This document shows positions 51,541 to 61,106 of a DNA stretch of 64,000 nt, in pieces (position 1 is the stretch's first letter; every line of letters starts with the position of its first letter). The DNA is from Lactiplantibacillus daoliensis. Lineage in GTDB: Bacteria; Bacillota; Bacilli; Lactobacillales; Lactobacillaceae. The notes below the pieces were generated by a model. The model was not told the origin of the DNA, searched no databases, and worked only from the letters and a program-made list of their open reading frames with translations. The position numbers and the translations under genes are program-made. The stretch lies in assembly GCF_005405005.1 (NCBI RefSeq), contig NZ_BJDH01000010.1, positions 62,001-126,000 of the forward strand, in the 5' to 3' direction.

Positions 51541-53787
51541 CTACTCCACAGACATTAATTCAAGAATCATTTCAGTAATATTAGGAACATCAATACTCGT
51601 TAAATAACTGATAAATCCAGCCCGATCTTGGGTCTGGTATTGCTGCCAAATCGTCTGCTTTAAACTAAAATCAATTTTTGCAAATTGTAATTTCTTTTGT
51701 AGTTCCTGTTCAACGATTGCTTTCTGATCAGCAAGTTGTGGCTGAATCATTTGATAACCGTCACCTGAAACTAACGATTCAATTCGATCATAGCTCATCC
51801 CCACTGACTGCAAAGTATATTGCCGATCAGTTGGAATAATATGTTGTGGATCGTCAACCGTAATGGTCAATTTACCCGTCGCATCTTGCCAATCAAAGTG
51901 CGTTTTAGCAATAGCGGTCGCTGTATGTTCGACCATCTCATATTGGCCGTCGCTACCACCAAAGACTTTCAAGGCGAGCTGACTTGGCAATTTATCGGCA
52001 GGTGCCATGTAATCGACACTTAATGGGACAATACTGCCGGCTTTAACGAATACCGGATATTGAGCCAATGGCCGAAACGCGGTTACCACGCGATTACCTT
52101 GATAGCGAATGCCCGTAAACCAATCATACCAAGTTCCGGCGGGTAACCAGGTCTTCGCCTTTCCCAACTGAGCCGCATCTGCCATGGGTGTCGTAATTGG
52201 CGCAACCAGCATCGCTGACCCGAATTGATATTCATTTTTGAAATGATAAGCCGTTTCATCTTCTGGATGACCATAGTAGAGCGGCTGAATTAAAGGTGTC
52301 CCATCCGTATGGGTTCGATAATTTTCACTGTCCAAATAAGGAATTAACTGACTCCGTAGTTGTAAGAATTTGATCATGATCTGCTTGATATCAGACCGAT
52401 AATTCCAGGGCTCTTTTCCCATAAAAATATTATTTGAGCTATGCATTCTCAAAATCGGGCTGAAGACCCCAAATTGCAACCAACGCAAGGCTAACTCCCC
52501 ATCATAGCTACCAAACATGTGACCACCAATATCATGACTCCACCAAGTGTAGCCAATATTAGAAGCAGTGGCAGTGAAGTATGGTTGAAATTGCAACGAT
52601 TGCCACGAAGCTACCGTATCACCGGAAAAACCAATTGGATAACGATGACTACCTGGTCCAGCGTAACGTGACAAAATTAGCGCATCATTGTTCCGCTTGC
52701 GCTTAAGATCTTGATAGTGGGCAATATTCAATAACCAGAGTGGATCCACCTGTTTGGCACCACGCTGCCCACCTTGTTGCCAATCAATCCACCAGAAATC
52801 GACCCCTTGCTTTTCGAGAGCTGTGTGCACCATCTCAAAGTAAGCCTTCCGGAAAGCAGCATTTTGCAAATCAAAAATTGCTGGTTCTTCTTTAGCCGTA
52901 TCAAGCTGTAATGCCTTCGCAACTTGCGGGTAAGTTTCTTCGTTTGGTCGAATCCCTGCTGCTGGATGAACATTCAAGGTGATTTTATGGCCAGTAGCGT
53001 GCAACTTTGCCATCATTTTTTTCGGATTTGGAAAATAAGCTTTGTCCCAAGTATAGCCAGTCCAGCCACTACCGTACCTCGCTGGAATATCAGTTGTATG
53101 CCAATTCATATCCAAAACTGAAACGGCAATTGGAATCCGCTGTTCAGTAAACTTAGCCATTAATTTTAAATACTCATCTTGGTGATAAGGATAGTAACGA
53201 CTCCACCAGTTTCCTAGCGCAAAGCGCGGTACCATTGGCGGAAAACCAGTTAATTCGTAATACATCTTGAGCGTTTGACGAAAATCACGACCATACGTGA
53301 AGTAGTACATATCTTGTTCTGCGTGTTCGCGCCGACTAACTTGATCACCAACCAATAGAAATGACTCCGAATCATCGATCACACCAAAGCCATCTTTGGA
53401 GATTAACCCTTCTTCTAACGGAATTGCCCCATCAGCCTTATCCAGCGTCCGAGCCGTCCCTTTGAGATTGTACTTAACTTTTTCACCATAATGCCACCGA
53501 CTGTAATGGGTTCCATAGTTGCTACGCGCATCAATAAATAAGCTGCCAGCATCAAACTTGCCGCCAACATAATATAAGGTGAAATTAGCCGTTCTTAAAA
53601 CTAATTCATAACCAGCGACCGTCATAATTTCATAGTCAGTCGACTTTAACTGCCGATTTTGAACCAATGACGTTGTCTGATCTTCAAATTGCCCCGTCTC
53701 TGAATATTCCATCCGTAATAATCCCGCATCCAGCACTGAGAAGCGAGCTAATCCAACTGTAATGACATTCGTTTTCACAAATTTCAC
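51541..53787 (-). CDS. GH31 alpha-glucosidase-family enzyme
   Basis: This 748-residue cytosolic GH31 enzyme has VSVLDMNWHTTDIP at the barrel start, nucleophile Asp in DFWWIDWQQGG, acid Asp in GFSGDTVASWQSL and the catalytic-site RYAGPGSHRYPIG. The C-terminal beta domains include APADKLPSQLALKVFGG. Start is uncertain: GTG 53787 is used, with a weak GAAAG before it. Substrate could be alpha-glucosides or alpha-xylosides; the maltose operon downstream supports dextrins. A cre-like TGAAAGCGGTTATC lies just upstream. Confidence 0.85.
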   Translation of the reverse strand: MKFVKTNVITVGLARFSVLDAGLLRMEYSETGQFEDQTTSLVQNRQLKSTDYEIMTVAGYELVLRTANFTLYYVGGKFDAGSLFIDARSNYGTHYSRWHYGEKVKYNLKGTARTLDKADGAIPLEEGLISKDGFGVIDDSESFLLVGDQVSRREHAEQDMYYFTYGRDFRQTLKMYYELTGFPPMVPRFALGNWWSRYYPYHQDEYLKLMAKFTEQRIPIAVSVLDMNWHTTDIPARYGSGWTGYTWDKAYFPNPKKMMAKLHATGHKITLNVHPAAGIRPNEETYPQVAKALQLDTAKEEPAIFDLQNAAFRKAYFEMVHTALEKQGVDFWWIDWQQGGQRGAKQVDPLWLLNIAHYQDLKRKRNNDALILSRYAGPGSHRYPIGFSGDTVASWQSLQFQPYFTATASNIGYTWWSHDIGGHMFGSYDGELALRWLQFGVFSPILRMHSSNNIFMGKEPWNYRSDIKQIMIKFLQLRSQLIPYLDSENYRTHTDGTPLIQPLYYGHPEDETAYHFKNEYQFGSAMLVAPITTPMADAAQLGKAKTWLPAGTWYDWFTGIRYQGNRVVTAFRPLAQYPVFVKAGSIVPLSVDYMAPADKLPSQLALKVFGGSDGQYEMVEHTATAIAKTHFDWQDATGKLTITVDDPQHIIPTDRQYTLQSVGMSYDRIESLVSGDGYQMIQPQLADQKAIVEQELQKKLQFAKIDFSLKQTIWQQYQTQDRAGFISYLTSIDVPNITEMILELMSVE

Positions 53788-53828
53788 CGCACTTTCTTTT
53801 TGAATATCTATACAGTACCACAAAGATA

Positions 53829-53842
53829 ACCGCTTTCAACAC
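53829..53842 (-). promoter_or_regulatory. cre-like box before the GH31 gene
   Basis: Minus strand TGAAAGCGGTTATC, near match to the CcpA box, about 42 bases before the GH31 start. Confidence 0.45.
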
Positions 53843-53951
53843 ACGGAATAGCTTTATGTCCTTAAAATAAAAAAAGGACTTTTTCCACTAGCTTTAACCA
53901 CTCGTTTCCAGTACAATACTAATCAAACAACCCAAAACAGGAGGCCCTACC

Positions 53952-54470
53952 ATGTCCACCCACGCATCCGTCAAATCAATCACGTTACTCGGCGTCTTAA
54001 CCGCCATGCAGATTATGTTGAACAGCCTATTATCCATTCAATTTCTAACCACTAAGATTGCCTTTGCATTCGTTGTTGTCGCGATTACGGCGCGGCTTTT
54101 TTCACCACTCGTAACGGCCGGAAGCACGGCTTTAGCTTACTTTCTCGGCATGGTCCTCTTTCCAAAGTTTACGTTTTTCCCTGGTTTTATCCTAACTGCG
54201 TTCGTAACTGGTCTTGTGTTCGGGATTGCCTTTCAACAGCGCACCTCACTAACCCGTATTCTGCTAGCAAACTTCATCGTTCTCTTTATTCTGAATCTAT
54301 TTCTCAACAGTCTCTGGTTACATATCATGTACCTGACACCTTGGTCAGCCTTACTGACGACTCGGTTCATTCAAGAAATCGTCTCTTACTTAGTCTATAC
54401 GACCGTTCTCGTGCTACTGTTCAAAGTACCCATTATTAACCAATTGACAGCTCAGTTTAACGCCAAATAA
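53952..54470 (+). CDS. ECF transporter S component, folate (FolT)-like
   Basis: This 172-residue protein has six hydrophobic segments. The pattern ITLLGVLTAMQIMLNSLLSIQF with an early Ala-Met segment, and FPKFTFFPGFILTAFVTGLVFG, fit FolT-type substrate-binding subunits. Such proteins share a general EcfAAT module coded elsewhere. SD CAGGAGG before ATG. Single gene with own terminator. Folate is the family guess. Confidence 0.75.
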   Translation: MSTHASVKSITLLGVLTAMQIMLNSLLSIQFLTTKIAFAFVVVAITARLFSPLVTAGSTALAYFLGMVLFPKFTFFPGFILTAFVTGLVFGIAFQQRTSLTRILLANFIVLFILNLFLNSLWLHIMYLTPWSALLTTRFIQEIVSYLVYTTVLVLLFKVPIINQLTAQFNAK

Positions 54471-54512
54471 AAATGATCGATTAGCCAGTGTTTGGTTAAT
54501 CGATCATTTTTG
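54470..54512 (+). terminator. Terminator after the FolT-like gene
   Basis: AAAAATGATCGATTA pairs with TAATCGATCATTTTT around a CC/GG-closed loop; A- and T-runs make it bidirectional. Confidence 0.88.
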
Positions 54513-54518
54513 TCATAC

Positions 54519-56039
54519 CTATTTAACGTATTTAGCGACTTGAGTCCCAGCTTGGCGACCAAAGATCACGATTTCTGCCACGGAATTCCCACCAATCCGG
54601 TTGTCACCGTGCAAGCCACCGGTAACTTCACCAGCGGCATAAAGGCCCGGAATCGCTTGTCCTGACTTCTTCAAGACTTCAGTTTGCGGATTGATCTTCA
54701 CGCCACCCATGGTGTAATGAATCCCAGGGGCAATCTTAATTGCATAGTATTTCGGCGTATTTAACTGATTATCCATCCCGGTCGTCCGCTCAAACTGACC
54801 ATCTTTTTTAGCCTTAACGTCGTCATTCCACGTCTGAACCGTCTTTTCAAGTTCGCTACTAGGAACGGTCAACTTCTTTGCCAATTCGCTCAGTGTTGCG
54901 GCTGATTCAACCATGCCCTTCTTTTCATACTGATTAATCGCAGTGACCCGTTTCTTGACACCGCCATCGAATAAGACGTAAGCATATTGATCTGGTTGTT
55001 TATTGATCGCTGCGGAAACGACATCCCGAGTGCCCATTTCGTTCGTGAAACGATCCCCGGCTGTATTTATCAGAATACCACCTTCACCACGCACCGCTTC
55101 ACCAACTAAATATGGTGGCTTTTGATAAACCGTTGGGTGAATTTGGATCTTATCCATATCAACTGTGTAGCCACCCAAATCAGTAATCATCTTAACCCCA
55201 TCACCAGTACTGCCGGCTTGATTCGTCGTCACATATTTCGACAAATCTGGGCGATACTGCTTAATCATCGCCTTGCTGGCACCAAAACCACCGGTCGTCA
55301 CAATGACTGCTTTGGAACTAATCGTTTTCGTCTTATCTTGATCAAACTTCACTTTAACGCCGTCAACCTTGCCGGCTTTTTCATTAATCTTCGTGACATC
55401 CGCATTCACATAAATTGGAATCGCTTGTTTCTTCACATTTTTGAGTAAGCCACTCACCAAGTAGCCGCCGACCGCGGAACCATCGGCGGGACGATGAGTC
55501 CGTTTAACACTCATACCCCCGGTAATGGTTAAATTGGTTAATTTAATTCCCATACCATCTAGCCAATCAACCGCACTCGCGGAGTGGTCAACGAAGAAAC
55601 GTAGCATCGCTTTATCGTTGGTCCCATGCCCGCCAGCTAAGGTTTCCTGATAAAACTTATCGTTCGAATCTTTAATCCCAGCCTTTTTCTGAACCTTCGT
55701 TTCCGAGGCATTCATTCCCGAAGAGGCTTTCAACGTGTTCCCACCAGCAACGGGCATCTTTTCCAAAATAACTGGTTTTAACCCTTTTTCTTTGGCTGCC
55801 AATGCCGCCGACATCCCGGCACCACCAGCACCAATAATGACCACGTCATAGTTAGACTTCAGACTTTTCATTGATGAATACTGCGTCTTCGAAGCCCCCG
55901 AAGTGACCTCCGTCTTCTTCGATGAACTACTTTTACTGCTACTTGATTTTGTACTAGTCGAGCTGGTATTCCCACAACCGGCTAAACTGGCGACCACCAG
56001 CGTTAAGCTGGCAACTAAGGCCAAGCCACGTGTCTTCAT
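54519..56039 (-). CDS. Surface lipoprotein flavocytochrome c/fumarate-reductase-like flavoprotein
   Basis: This 506-residue protein has a signal peptide with lipobox LAGC (Cys22), a Ser/Lys linker, then at Glu44-Thr52 EVTSGASKT, which resembles the ApbE flavinylation motif (D-x-x-S/T-G-A-T/S-x-S/T) with Glu for Asp; Ser50 would be the site. The FAD-binding fold follows with DVVIIGAGGAGMSAALAA, the substrate region MGGVKINPQT, KRTHRPADGSAVGGYLV and C-terminal GDNRIGGNSVAEIVIFG. The FMN-binding domain of larger relatives is missing. It should reduce fumarate-like or cinnamate-like acceptors outside the membrane. ATG 56039 has GGAGG 8 bases before. Confidence 0.85.
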   Translation of the reverse strand: MKTRGLALVASLTLVVASLAGCGNTSSTSTKSSSSKSSSSKKTEVTSGASKTQYSSMKSLKSNYDVVIIGAGGAGMSAALAAKEKGLKPVILEKMPVAGGNTLKASSGMNASETKVQKKAGIKDSNDKFYQETLAGGHGTNDKAMLRFFVDHSASAVDWLDGMGIKLTNLTITGGMSVKRTHRPADGSAVGGYLVSGLLKNVKKQAIPIYVNADVTKINEKAGKVDGVKVKFDQDKTKTISSKAVIVTTGGFGASKAMIKQYRPDLSKYVTTNQAGSTGDGVKMITDLGGYTVDMDKIQIHPTVYQKPPYLVGEAVRGEGGILINTAGDRFTNEMGTRDVVSAAINKQPDQYAYVLFDGGVKKRVTAINQYEKKGMVESAATLSELAKKLTVPSSELEKTVQTWNDDVKAKKDGQFERTTGMDNQLNTPKYYAIKIAPGIHYTMGGVKINPQTEVLKKSGQAIPGLYAAGEVTGGLHGDNRIGGNSVAEIVIFGRQAGTQVAKYVK

Positions 56040-56206
56040 AATATTTCCCTCCAAAGCGTTATTTTTTCGATATTGTGAAGTGCTGAATTAATTGTAACAT
56101 AAGTTAACTAACTAATGGAACCCCTTTCATAGGCTTAGCTGACACATCCGCGTCAAAAAAAGAGCTTTCTCAATTTGAGTTAGATCATCTTTCACAAAAT
56201 TAATTT

Positions 56207-57811
56207 TTAATTCAAGGCTGCAATCATACCCGTTAAGAAATCGGTCGCAGTACCAACAAAAGCTTGTTGCGAAACTTTAAAAATCGGCGCTTTTTCATCA
56301 GGATTTACCGCGATAATATGTTGCGCACCAGCCATGCCAAGCACATACTGTTCAGCGCCAGAAATCCCAATATTAATAATAACCTCTGGTGTGACCGTCA
56401 TACCATCAATCCCAATCAATTGTTCAGCATTAAACGTTTCCAATTTAGTTAACGGCTGGGTCACCCCAATCGCTGCCCCAATCCATTTTGCCAATTGCTG
56501 AGCCTGCAACAATGTCGCCGGTTCCAAGGCGCCTTGGCCTAACGCAATGATCCGCTTCGCATTCTTGATTGACCCGACATTTACAGGTACTGCCTCAGTT
56601 AAACCAAGTGTTTTAACAACTTGATGTAAATCAGTCACCTGAATCCGCTTAGCCACTGCCACTGGTTGGTCAGCCTTCAGTGGATCCCAATGATCAAGTC
56701 CCAAGGCATGCCGACCAATTTGCTGCTGCAACTGCACCGGCGTGCCAGTCGCTAACGTTAGTGCCTGGGCTTCCGCCATTAACTGCGTCAGCGGCAGCAC
56801 CGTCGTGACCGCGGCACCACCTAACAACTGGGTGGCTTGTTGTGTCATCAACAAGCTATTCTGACTACTTGTCACGGCTGCCATTGCCGCGACAGTTTCA
56901 AAATCACGTTTTTGATCAACCTGTTGCGCCGCATGCCACGTCATTAATTCACTTAGCTGTAATTTAGTGGCTAGTTTGCCCACCTGCAATTGAGCTGTCG
57001 CATCAGCATTCAACAAGGCGTCGCCGATGACACGCTGACTCGTATAGCGTTTGACTGTTGCTAAGGTGCGCTGACCAATGCCAACACTAATAGCAGCTAT
57101 CATAATATTGCCCAAAGCGGTCATATGGCGCGCAATCGTTGCACCTTGATTTTGATAGCCTAACCGTTGCTCGTCGGTCACTTCTACCTCATTTAAACGT
57201 ACGGCAGCCATTGGGACGGCTGGTAAGCCTGCTAACCGAATTGGTTGTTGAATCCGCAGCCCAGTTCGATCTGCCGGAATCACAAATTGCAGCTGATTAT
57301 CCTGGATAGTCTTTGCCAGCACAACATAAGCAGCAGCTTGACCGGCGTTAACGACCAAAGTTTTGTCCCCCGTCAGTGACCAGCCTGCGCCCGCTTGTTT
57401 AGAAGCACTGCACTGAATTGCCGAACGACCACCGCCATCTGGTTCAGTAACCGCAATGGCAAGCGGCGTTGTCTGTGCTGCTTGTAGCGTTTCAGCGAAT
57501 TGAGCTGGTTTGCCATATAGCGTTAAGGCAGTAGTGGCCACCCAAGTACTAGCTAACATTACCGCTGCACTCACTGAGCCTTGAGCGATCGCCGCTAATG
57601 CTAAAATCTGTTCTGAAAGACTGGCGGCCATCCCAAATGGTTTTGCCAATCCCAGTTCCGGTAACCCTTCATTGACCAATAATTGATAAGCCTCAGCACT
57701 TGTTTGCTGTCCTTGAGCCAGTTGCGCGTCAAATGGCGCTAATTTTTCCTGACTAAACTTCGTTAAATGTTGCCATAGCTCTCGTTGTTCGGCAGTTAAA
57801 TTCTCATCCAT
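56207..57811 (-). CDS. Acyl-CoA dehydrogenase fused to ETF-alpha C-terminal domain
   Basis: Residues 1-370 follow the acyl-CoA dehydrogenase fold: helical N-terminus, FAD strand AIAVTEPDGGG (119-128), WSLTGDKTLVVNAG (144-157), and a helical end. Where dehydrogenases carry the base Glu (TIYEGT), this protein has TLATGT (352-357), with Thr355 in place of Glu; the alternative Glu site in the helix near 245-260 also has none. Residues 418-534 are an ETF-alpha FAD domain (RIIALGQGALEP, LIGIDGMTVTPEVIINIGISG, IIAVNPDEKAPIFKV); the usual Ser-Arg of ASRP reads VTQP and the QH reads QY. No ETF-beta is near. An unusual electron-transfer flavoprotein; own transcript after the TetR terminator. Confidence 0.85.
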   Translation of the reverse strand: MDENLTAEQRELWQHLTKFSQEKLAPFDAQLAQGQQTSAEAYQLLVNEGLPELGLAKPFGMAASLSEQILALAAIAQGSVSAAVMLASTWVATTALTLYGKPAQFAETLQAAQTTPLAIAVTEPDGGGRSAIQCSASKQAGAGWSLTGDKTLVVNAGQAAAYVVLAKTIQDNQLQFVIPADRTGLRIQQPIRLAGLPAVPMAAVRLNEVEVTDEQRLGYQNQGATIARHMTALGNIMIAAISVGIGQRTLATVKRYTSQRVIGDALLNADATAQLQVGKLATKLQLSELMTWHAAQQVDQKRDFETVAAMAAVTSSQNSLLMTQQATQLLGGAAVTTVLPLTQLMAEAQALTLATGTPVQLQQQIGRHALGLDHWDPLKADQPVAVAKRIQVTDLHQVVKTLGLTEAVPVNVGSIKNAKRIIALGQGALEPATLLQAQQLAKWIGAAIGVTQPLTKLETFNAEQLIGIDGMTVTPEVIINIGISGAEQYVLGMAGAQHIIAVNPDEKAPIFKVSQQAFVGTATDFLTGMIAALN

Positions 57812-57861
57812 CCCGCGACCTCGCTTCTTTAAGTGTTTAGCTCTAATTTACCACAACTCAC

Positions 57862-57894
57862 AAAAAAGGCAGTGACAATCGTCACCACCTTGTC
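57862..57894 (-). terminator. Terminator of the ABC-permease-TetR operon
   Basis: Minus strand AAGGTGGTGAC pairs with GTCACTGCCTT around GATT, followed by six T. It separates the operon from the ACAD/ETF gene. Confidence 0.85.
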
Positions 57895-57896
57895 CG

Positions 57897-58541
57897 TTAT
57901 TTCGGATCAATAAACCCATTTTCCAAAATCGCCATATACTTTTTTGCTCGTTCAGCGACCCATTGTGCATCTGCCATTGTTTTCATTTCAGGACGTTTTT
58001 TTGCTTGGGCTTGAAACTCAGCAAAAATTTGATTATAAATCCCCATAATCAACTCAATCACCGTTTCGCGATCAACTTCTGGTCGTAATGGAAGGCGATC
58101 AATGATCTCACCAATCATCAGCTGTGAAAGTTGCAAACTTTGCGTATACAATTCCTGCAACTCGCTCTGGATTTTCGCCGGTAATTTATCCGCATTGCCA
58201 TAAGCACTGATCATCAGCCGCATTTCATCTGGATGTTTACGGCCAAAGTCAGCCTTGTATTTGGTACTGCGCACGACTAACGCGACCAAATCAACCGGTG
58301 TTTCAAAAGCTGCCGGCGTCACTTCGGCTTTAATTCGCTCCGTGGCGGCAACGACCGTCTGAAAATACAGCTGCTGTTTGCTACCGTAGTAGTGAAAAAT
58401 TAACCCCTTTGAGACTTTGGCAACCTGCGCAATCTGATCCGTTTTGGCAGCCGTATAGCCTTGAACCGCAAATTCATGTGTGGCCGCTGCCATAATCCGG
58501 GCAACCTTTTTAGGGTCTTTGGGAGTAGCTTCTCGTCCCAT
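57897..58541 (-). CDS. TetR-family regulator of the ABC exporter
   Basis: This 214-residue regulator has an N-terminal HTH in IMAAATHEFAVQGYTAAKTDQI followed by AKVSKGLIFHYYGSKQQLYF, and a helical ligand-binding C-terminus. I start at ATG 58541, with AAAGGGAG 8 bases before. It is the last gene of the ATPase-permease-TetR operon, and a 31-bp palindrome covers that promoter, so autorepression with drug or metabolite release is the likely model. Confidence 0.9.
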   Translation of the reverse strand: MGREATPKDPKKVARIMAAATHEFAVQGYTAAKTDQIAQVAKVSKGLIFHYYGSKQQLYFQTVVAATERIKAEVTPAAFETPVDLVALVVRSTKYKADFGRKHPDEMRLMISAYGNADKLPAKIQSELQELYTQSLQLSQLMIGEIIDRLPLRPEVDRETVIELIMGIYNQIFAEFQAQAKKRPEMKTMADAQWVAERAKKYMAILENGFIDPK

Positions 58542-58560
58542 TTGCGTGACTCCCTTTCTG

Positions 58561-60180
58561 CTATTGCGCCAAATCCCGGCGCCGATAGCCAATACTTGCT
58601 ATCACTAATATTAGCACAGTTAGTCCCAGCAGCCACCAGCTGGTTGACCAGTCAATCGCCTTGAGTGGCACTTTATTAACAAATCCGAGTGGTGTCACCT
58701 TTTTCGCCCAAGTTGGCAACTTGATTAGACTGCCTAAATACAGCGAAAAGAACCCGTACAATACCCAGAACCAGGCTAAATAGCGCCATTTTGGTAACCA
58801 TCCAGCTAGTAAACTCGCCGCCGCTACCATTACTAGCATGGCCGGCACATAGGCTAACCAAACTTGCCAATACGTCCCCCATTTAATCGGGTCAGTCATG
58901 ACAGTCAGCCCAGTCACATACATGCCAACTAGTCCTGCCAAATAAACCAGCAGAGCTTCAGCCAACGCAAAGCCAGTGTAACTGGCCCACACATGCCAAC
59001 GTGATGTGGCGGTCGCATATAATTGGTGCAAATAACCCTTATTCTCGTCACTCACTAATTTCAACATCGTCTGAACTGCTGGAATCAATGCCACGACCAC
59101 AATTACGATTGCAAGAATAGCGATAAAGTTTTTCACAATCACCCGATTTGCGGCCGCTAATGCCGAGGTCCCTAATAGTTGCTTAATCATTGGATTGCTT
59201 TTGGCTAAATCACCAATCGTATTGAAAATGGAGCCATAAGCAGCACCCAAGACTAAATTACCAACGGTCCAGGCTAGCAAGGCGGTTCGTGATTCACGCC
59301 ACAGTAACGTCATCGGTCCAGCCAAAAATGGTGATGCCGTCCGTCGACCTTGACGTGTCGCGATGAAACCGGCACCCATGTCGCGTCGCCAATTCAACGT
59401 CGCCGCCAAACCTGCACAGACCAAACCAAACAGTAGCATCCAAAGAATCGGTAACCAATCATTATTTTGATAAATACTCAACTTTTCGATCCAACCGAAT
59501 GGAATCCACCAAGTGGTCTGCGGGTCACTGACATCCGTGCTCATCCGTGCGATATACATAACACCAAAAATGGCATAACTGAGCATGGTCGTCTCACCAG
59601 CATTATCGGCTAATTGCGCAATGAGTAGTGTCAGCATCCCAAATAACCAACCCATCGCAGCCAGACCAAAACCAATCAGCCAGTTACCAGCCGTATCAGC
59701 ACCTGGCATACCTGAAACTTGTAGCCCCGCCCCATACAGTAAGCCGAGGACAAAATTCAGTCCAGTTAATTCCACAACGCCCGCTGTTAGTGGTGCTAGA
59801 CGGCCAACGGCATGTGCGCGAACAAGTTCTAACAAGCCATCGTCTTCTTCACCCCGGGTCGTTGCGACGGCTAACATAATATTCATAATCACCATAACGA
59901 TGGCCATGAACACCACCATTTCCGTCGCAAAAATCTTTGCGGTCGTATAGGGTGGTTTCGCCATGAAGGCCCCAAACAAAGAGACCATCGCTGGTGACTT
60001 CAACGTTTTCACAATCGAGTCAATGGCCTTGGATGTGCTATAAATGCCATCGAACTTAGCGGCAATCGCTGTTAATAGTCCCGCCAAAGTGACCGTCCAA
60101 ATCAAGATTTTCGTCCAATCACGCTTTAAATTAAGCCGAATTAGTAATCCGGTCCGTTTAAATAATTGTCCTGACATCAT
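58561..60180 (-). CDS. ABC-2 exporter permease (polyether/tetronasin-type)
   Basis: This 539-residue protein has about 12 hydrophobic segments as two repeats of six; the second half begins near SPFLAGPMTLLWRESRTALLAW. The motif EEDDGLLELVRAHAVGR after the second helices matches the family of large ABC-2 permeases that export antibiotics. The start is ATG 60180, with GGGGAG 8 bases before; a GTG at 60189 overlaps the ATPase stop. It works with the ATPase just upstream and precedes TetR by 19 bases. Confidence 0.88.
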   Translation of the reverse strand: MMSGQLFKRTGLLIRLNLKRDWTKILIWTVTLAGLLTAIAAKFDGIYSTSKAIDSIVKTLKSPAMVSLFGAFMAKPPYTTAKIFATEMVVFMAIVMVIMNIMLAVATTRGEEDDGLLELVRAHAVGRLAPLTAGVVELTGLNFVLGLLYGAGLQVSGMPGADTAGNWLIGFGLAAMGWLFGMLTLLIAQLADNAGETTMLSYAIFGVMYIARMSTDVSDPQTTWWIPFGWIEKLSIYQNNDWLPILWMLLFGLVCAGLAATLNWRRDMGAGFIATRQGRRTASPFLAGPMTLLWRESRTALLAWTVGNLVLGAAYGSIFNTIGDLAKSNPMIKQLLGTSALAAANRVIVKNFIAILAIVIVVVALIPAVQTMLKLVSDENKGYLHQLYATATSRWHVWASYTGFALAEALLVYLAGLVGMYVTGLTVMTDPIKWGTYWQVWLAYVPAMLVMVAAASLLAGWLPKWRYLAWFWVLYGFFSLYLGSLIKLPTWAKKVTPLGFVNKVPLKAIDWSTSWWLLGLTVLILVIASIGYRRRDLAQ

Positions 60181-60185
60181 CCGAC

Positions 60186-61106
60186 TCACTCCCCATCAGC
60201 AGTCCGCGCATCATTTGGTGATTCATAATACCGCATAAATAAATCTTCCAAAGTTGGCGGGGTACTCGTCAAAGTGACTAGTTGTTTCGCGGTTAAATAC
60301 TGCATGACTGCAGTGAGCTGATCCGCTTCAACAGCCAAGCTGACATGATTCTCACCATGTTTGGTCGTTAGACCATGGACCCCTGGTAACGTTGCTAGGC
60401 CCGTTAATGGCTGTACCGTCTGCACATCGATCGTGGTGCGCGTCAAATGCCGCATCTCGGCCAATGTGCCAGTCTCAACAATGGCGCCTTCCCGAATAAT
60501 GCCAATCCGATCACACATTTTTTCAACTTCTGACAAAATATGACTTGAGAGTAAAATACTCTTTCCCGCAGATTTAAGCTGGAGCACGTGTTCTTGGAAG
60601 GTCTGTTCATTAAGTGGATCTAAGCCGGAAGTCGGCTCATCAAAAATATAAAAATCCGCATCCGTTGAGAACGCTGCAATCAAAGCGACCTTTTGACGAT
60701 TTCCTTTTGAATAAGTCCGGGCCTTTTTACGTGGGTCTAAGCCGAATTCTTTGATCAAGGCATCCGTCTTTTCCGAATGGTGTTCACCATTCATCTTCAA
60801 GAAAAGATCAATGATTTCACCGCCACTCAAGTTAGGCCATAAATAGACATCCCCCGGCACATAGGCAATCCGCTGATGGATGGCGACACTCTTTTCCCAC
60901 ACATCTTCACCAAAAATAGTTGCGGATCCACCGTTCGCCTTTAAAATACCTAGTAACACTCGGATTGTCGTCGATTTACCAGCGCCGTTAGGGCCGATAA
61001 ACCCAAAAACTTCCCCCGGATAAATTTCAAAATCAATATCTTTTAACGCTTGAAACTTGCCAAAACGTTTCTGTAAATGCGAAATCTTTAATAATGGCGT
61101 TGTCAT
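60186..61106 (-). CDS. ABC exporter ATPase
   Basis: This 306-residue ATPase has Walker A GPNGAGKST, signature YSKGNRQKVAL, Walker B FYIFDEPTSGLD, switch SSHILSEVE, and a C-terminal extension of about 80 residues (TTIDVQTVQPLTGLATLPGV), typical of drug exporter ATPases (DrrA/CcmA type). I start at ATG 61106, with GAGGGGG 8-9 bases before; the 42 codons upstream are leader containing the promoter. First gene of the operon with ABC-2 permease and TetR. Confidence 0.9.
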   Translation of the reverse strand: MTTPLLKISHLQKRFGKFQALKDIDFEIYPGEVFGFIGPNGAGKSTTIRVLLGILKANGGSATIFGEDVWEKSVAIHQRIAYVPGDVYLWPNLSGGEIIDLFLKMNGEHHSEKTDALIKEFGLDPRKKARTYSKGNRQKVALIAAFSTDADFYIFDEPTSGLDPLNEQTFQEHVLQLKSAGKSILLSSHILSEVEKMCDRIGIIREGAIVETGTLAEMRHLTRTTIDVQTVQPLTGLATLPGVHGLTTKHGENHVSLAVEADQLTAVMQYLTAKQLVTLTSTPPTLEDLFMRYYESPNDARTADGE

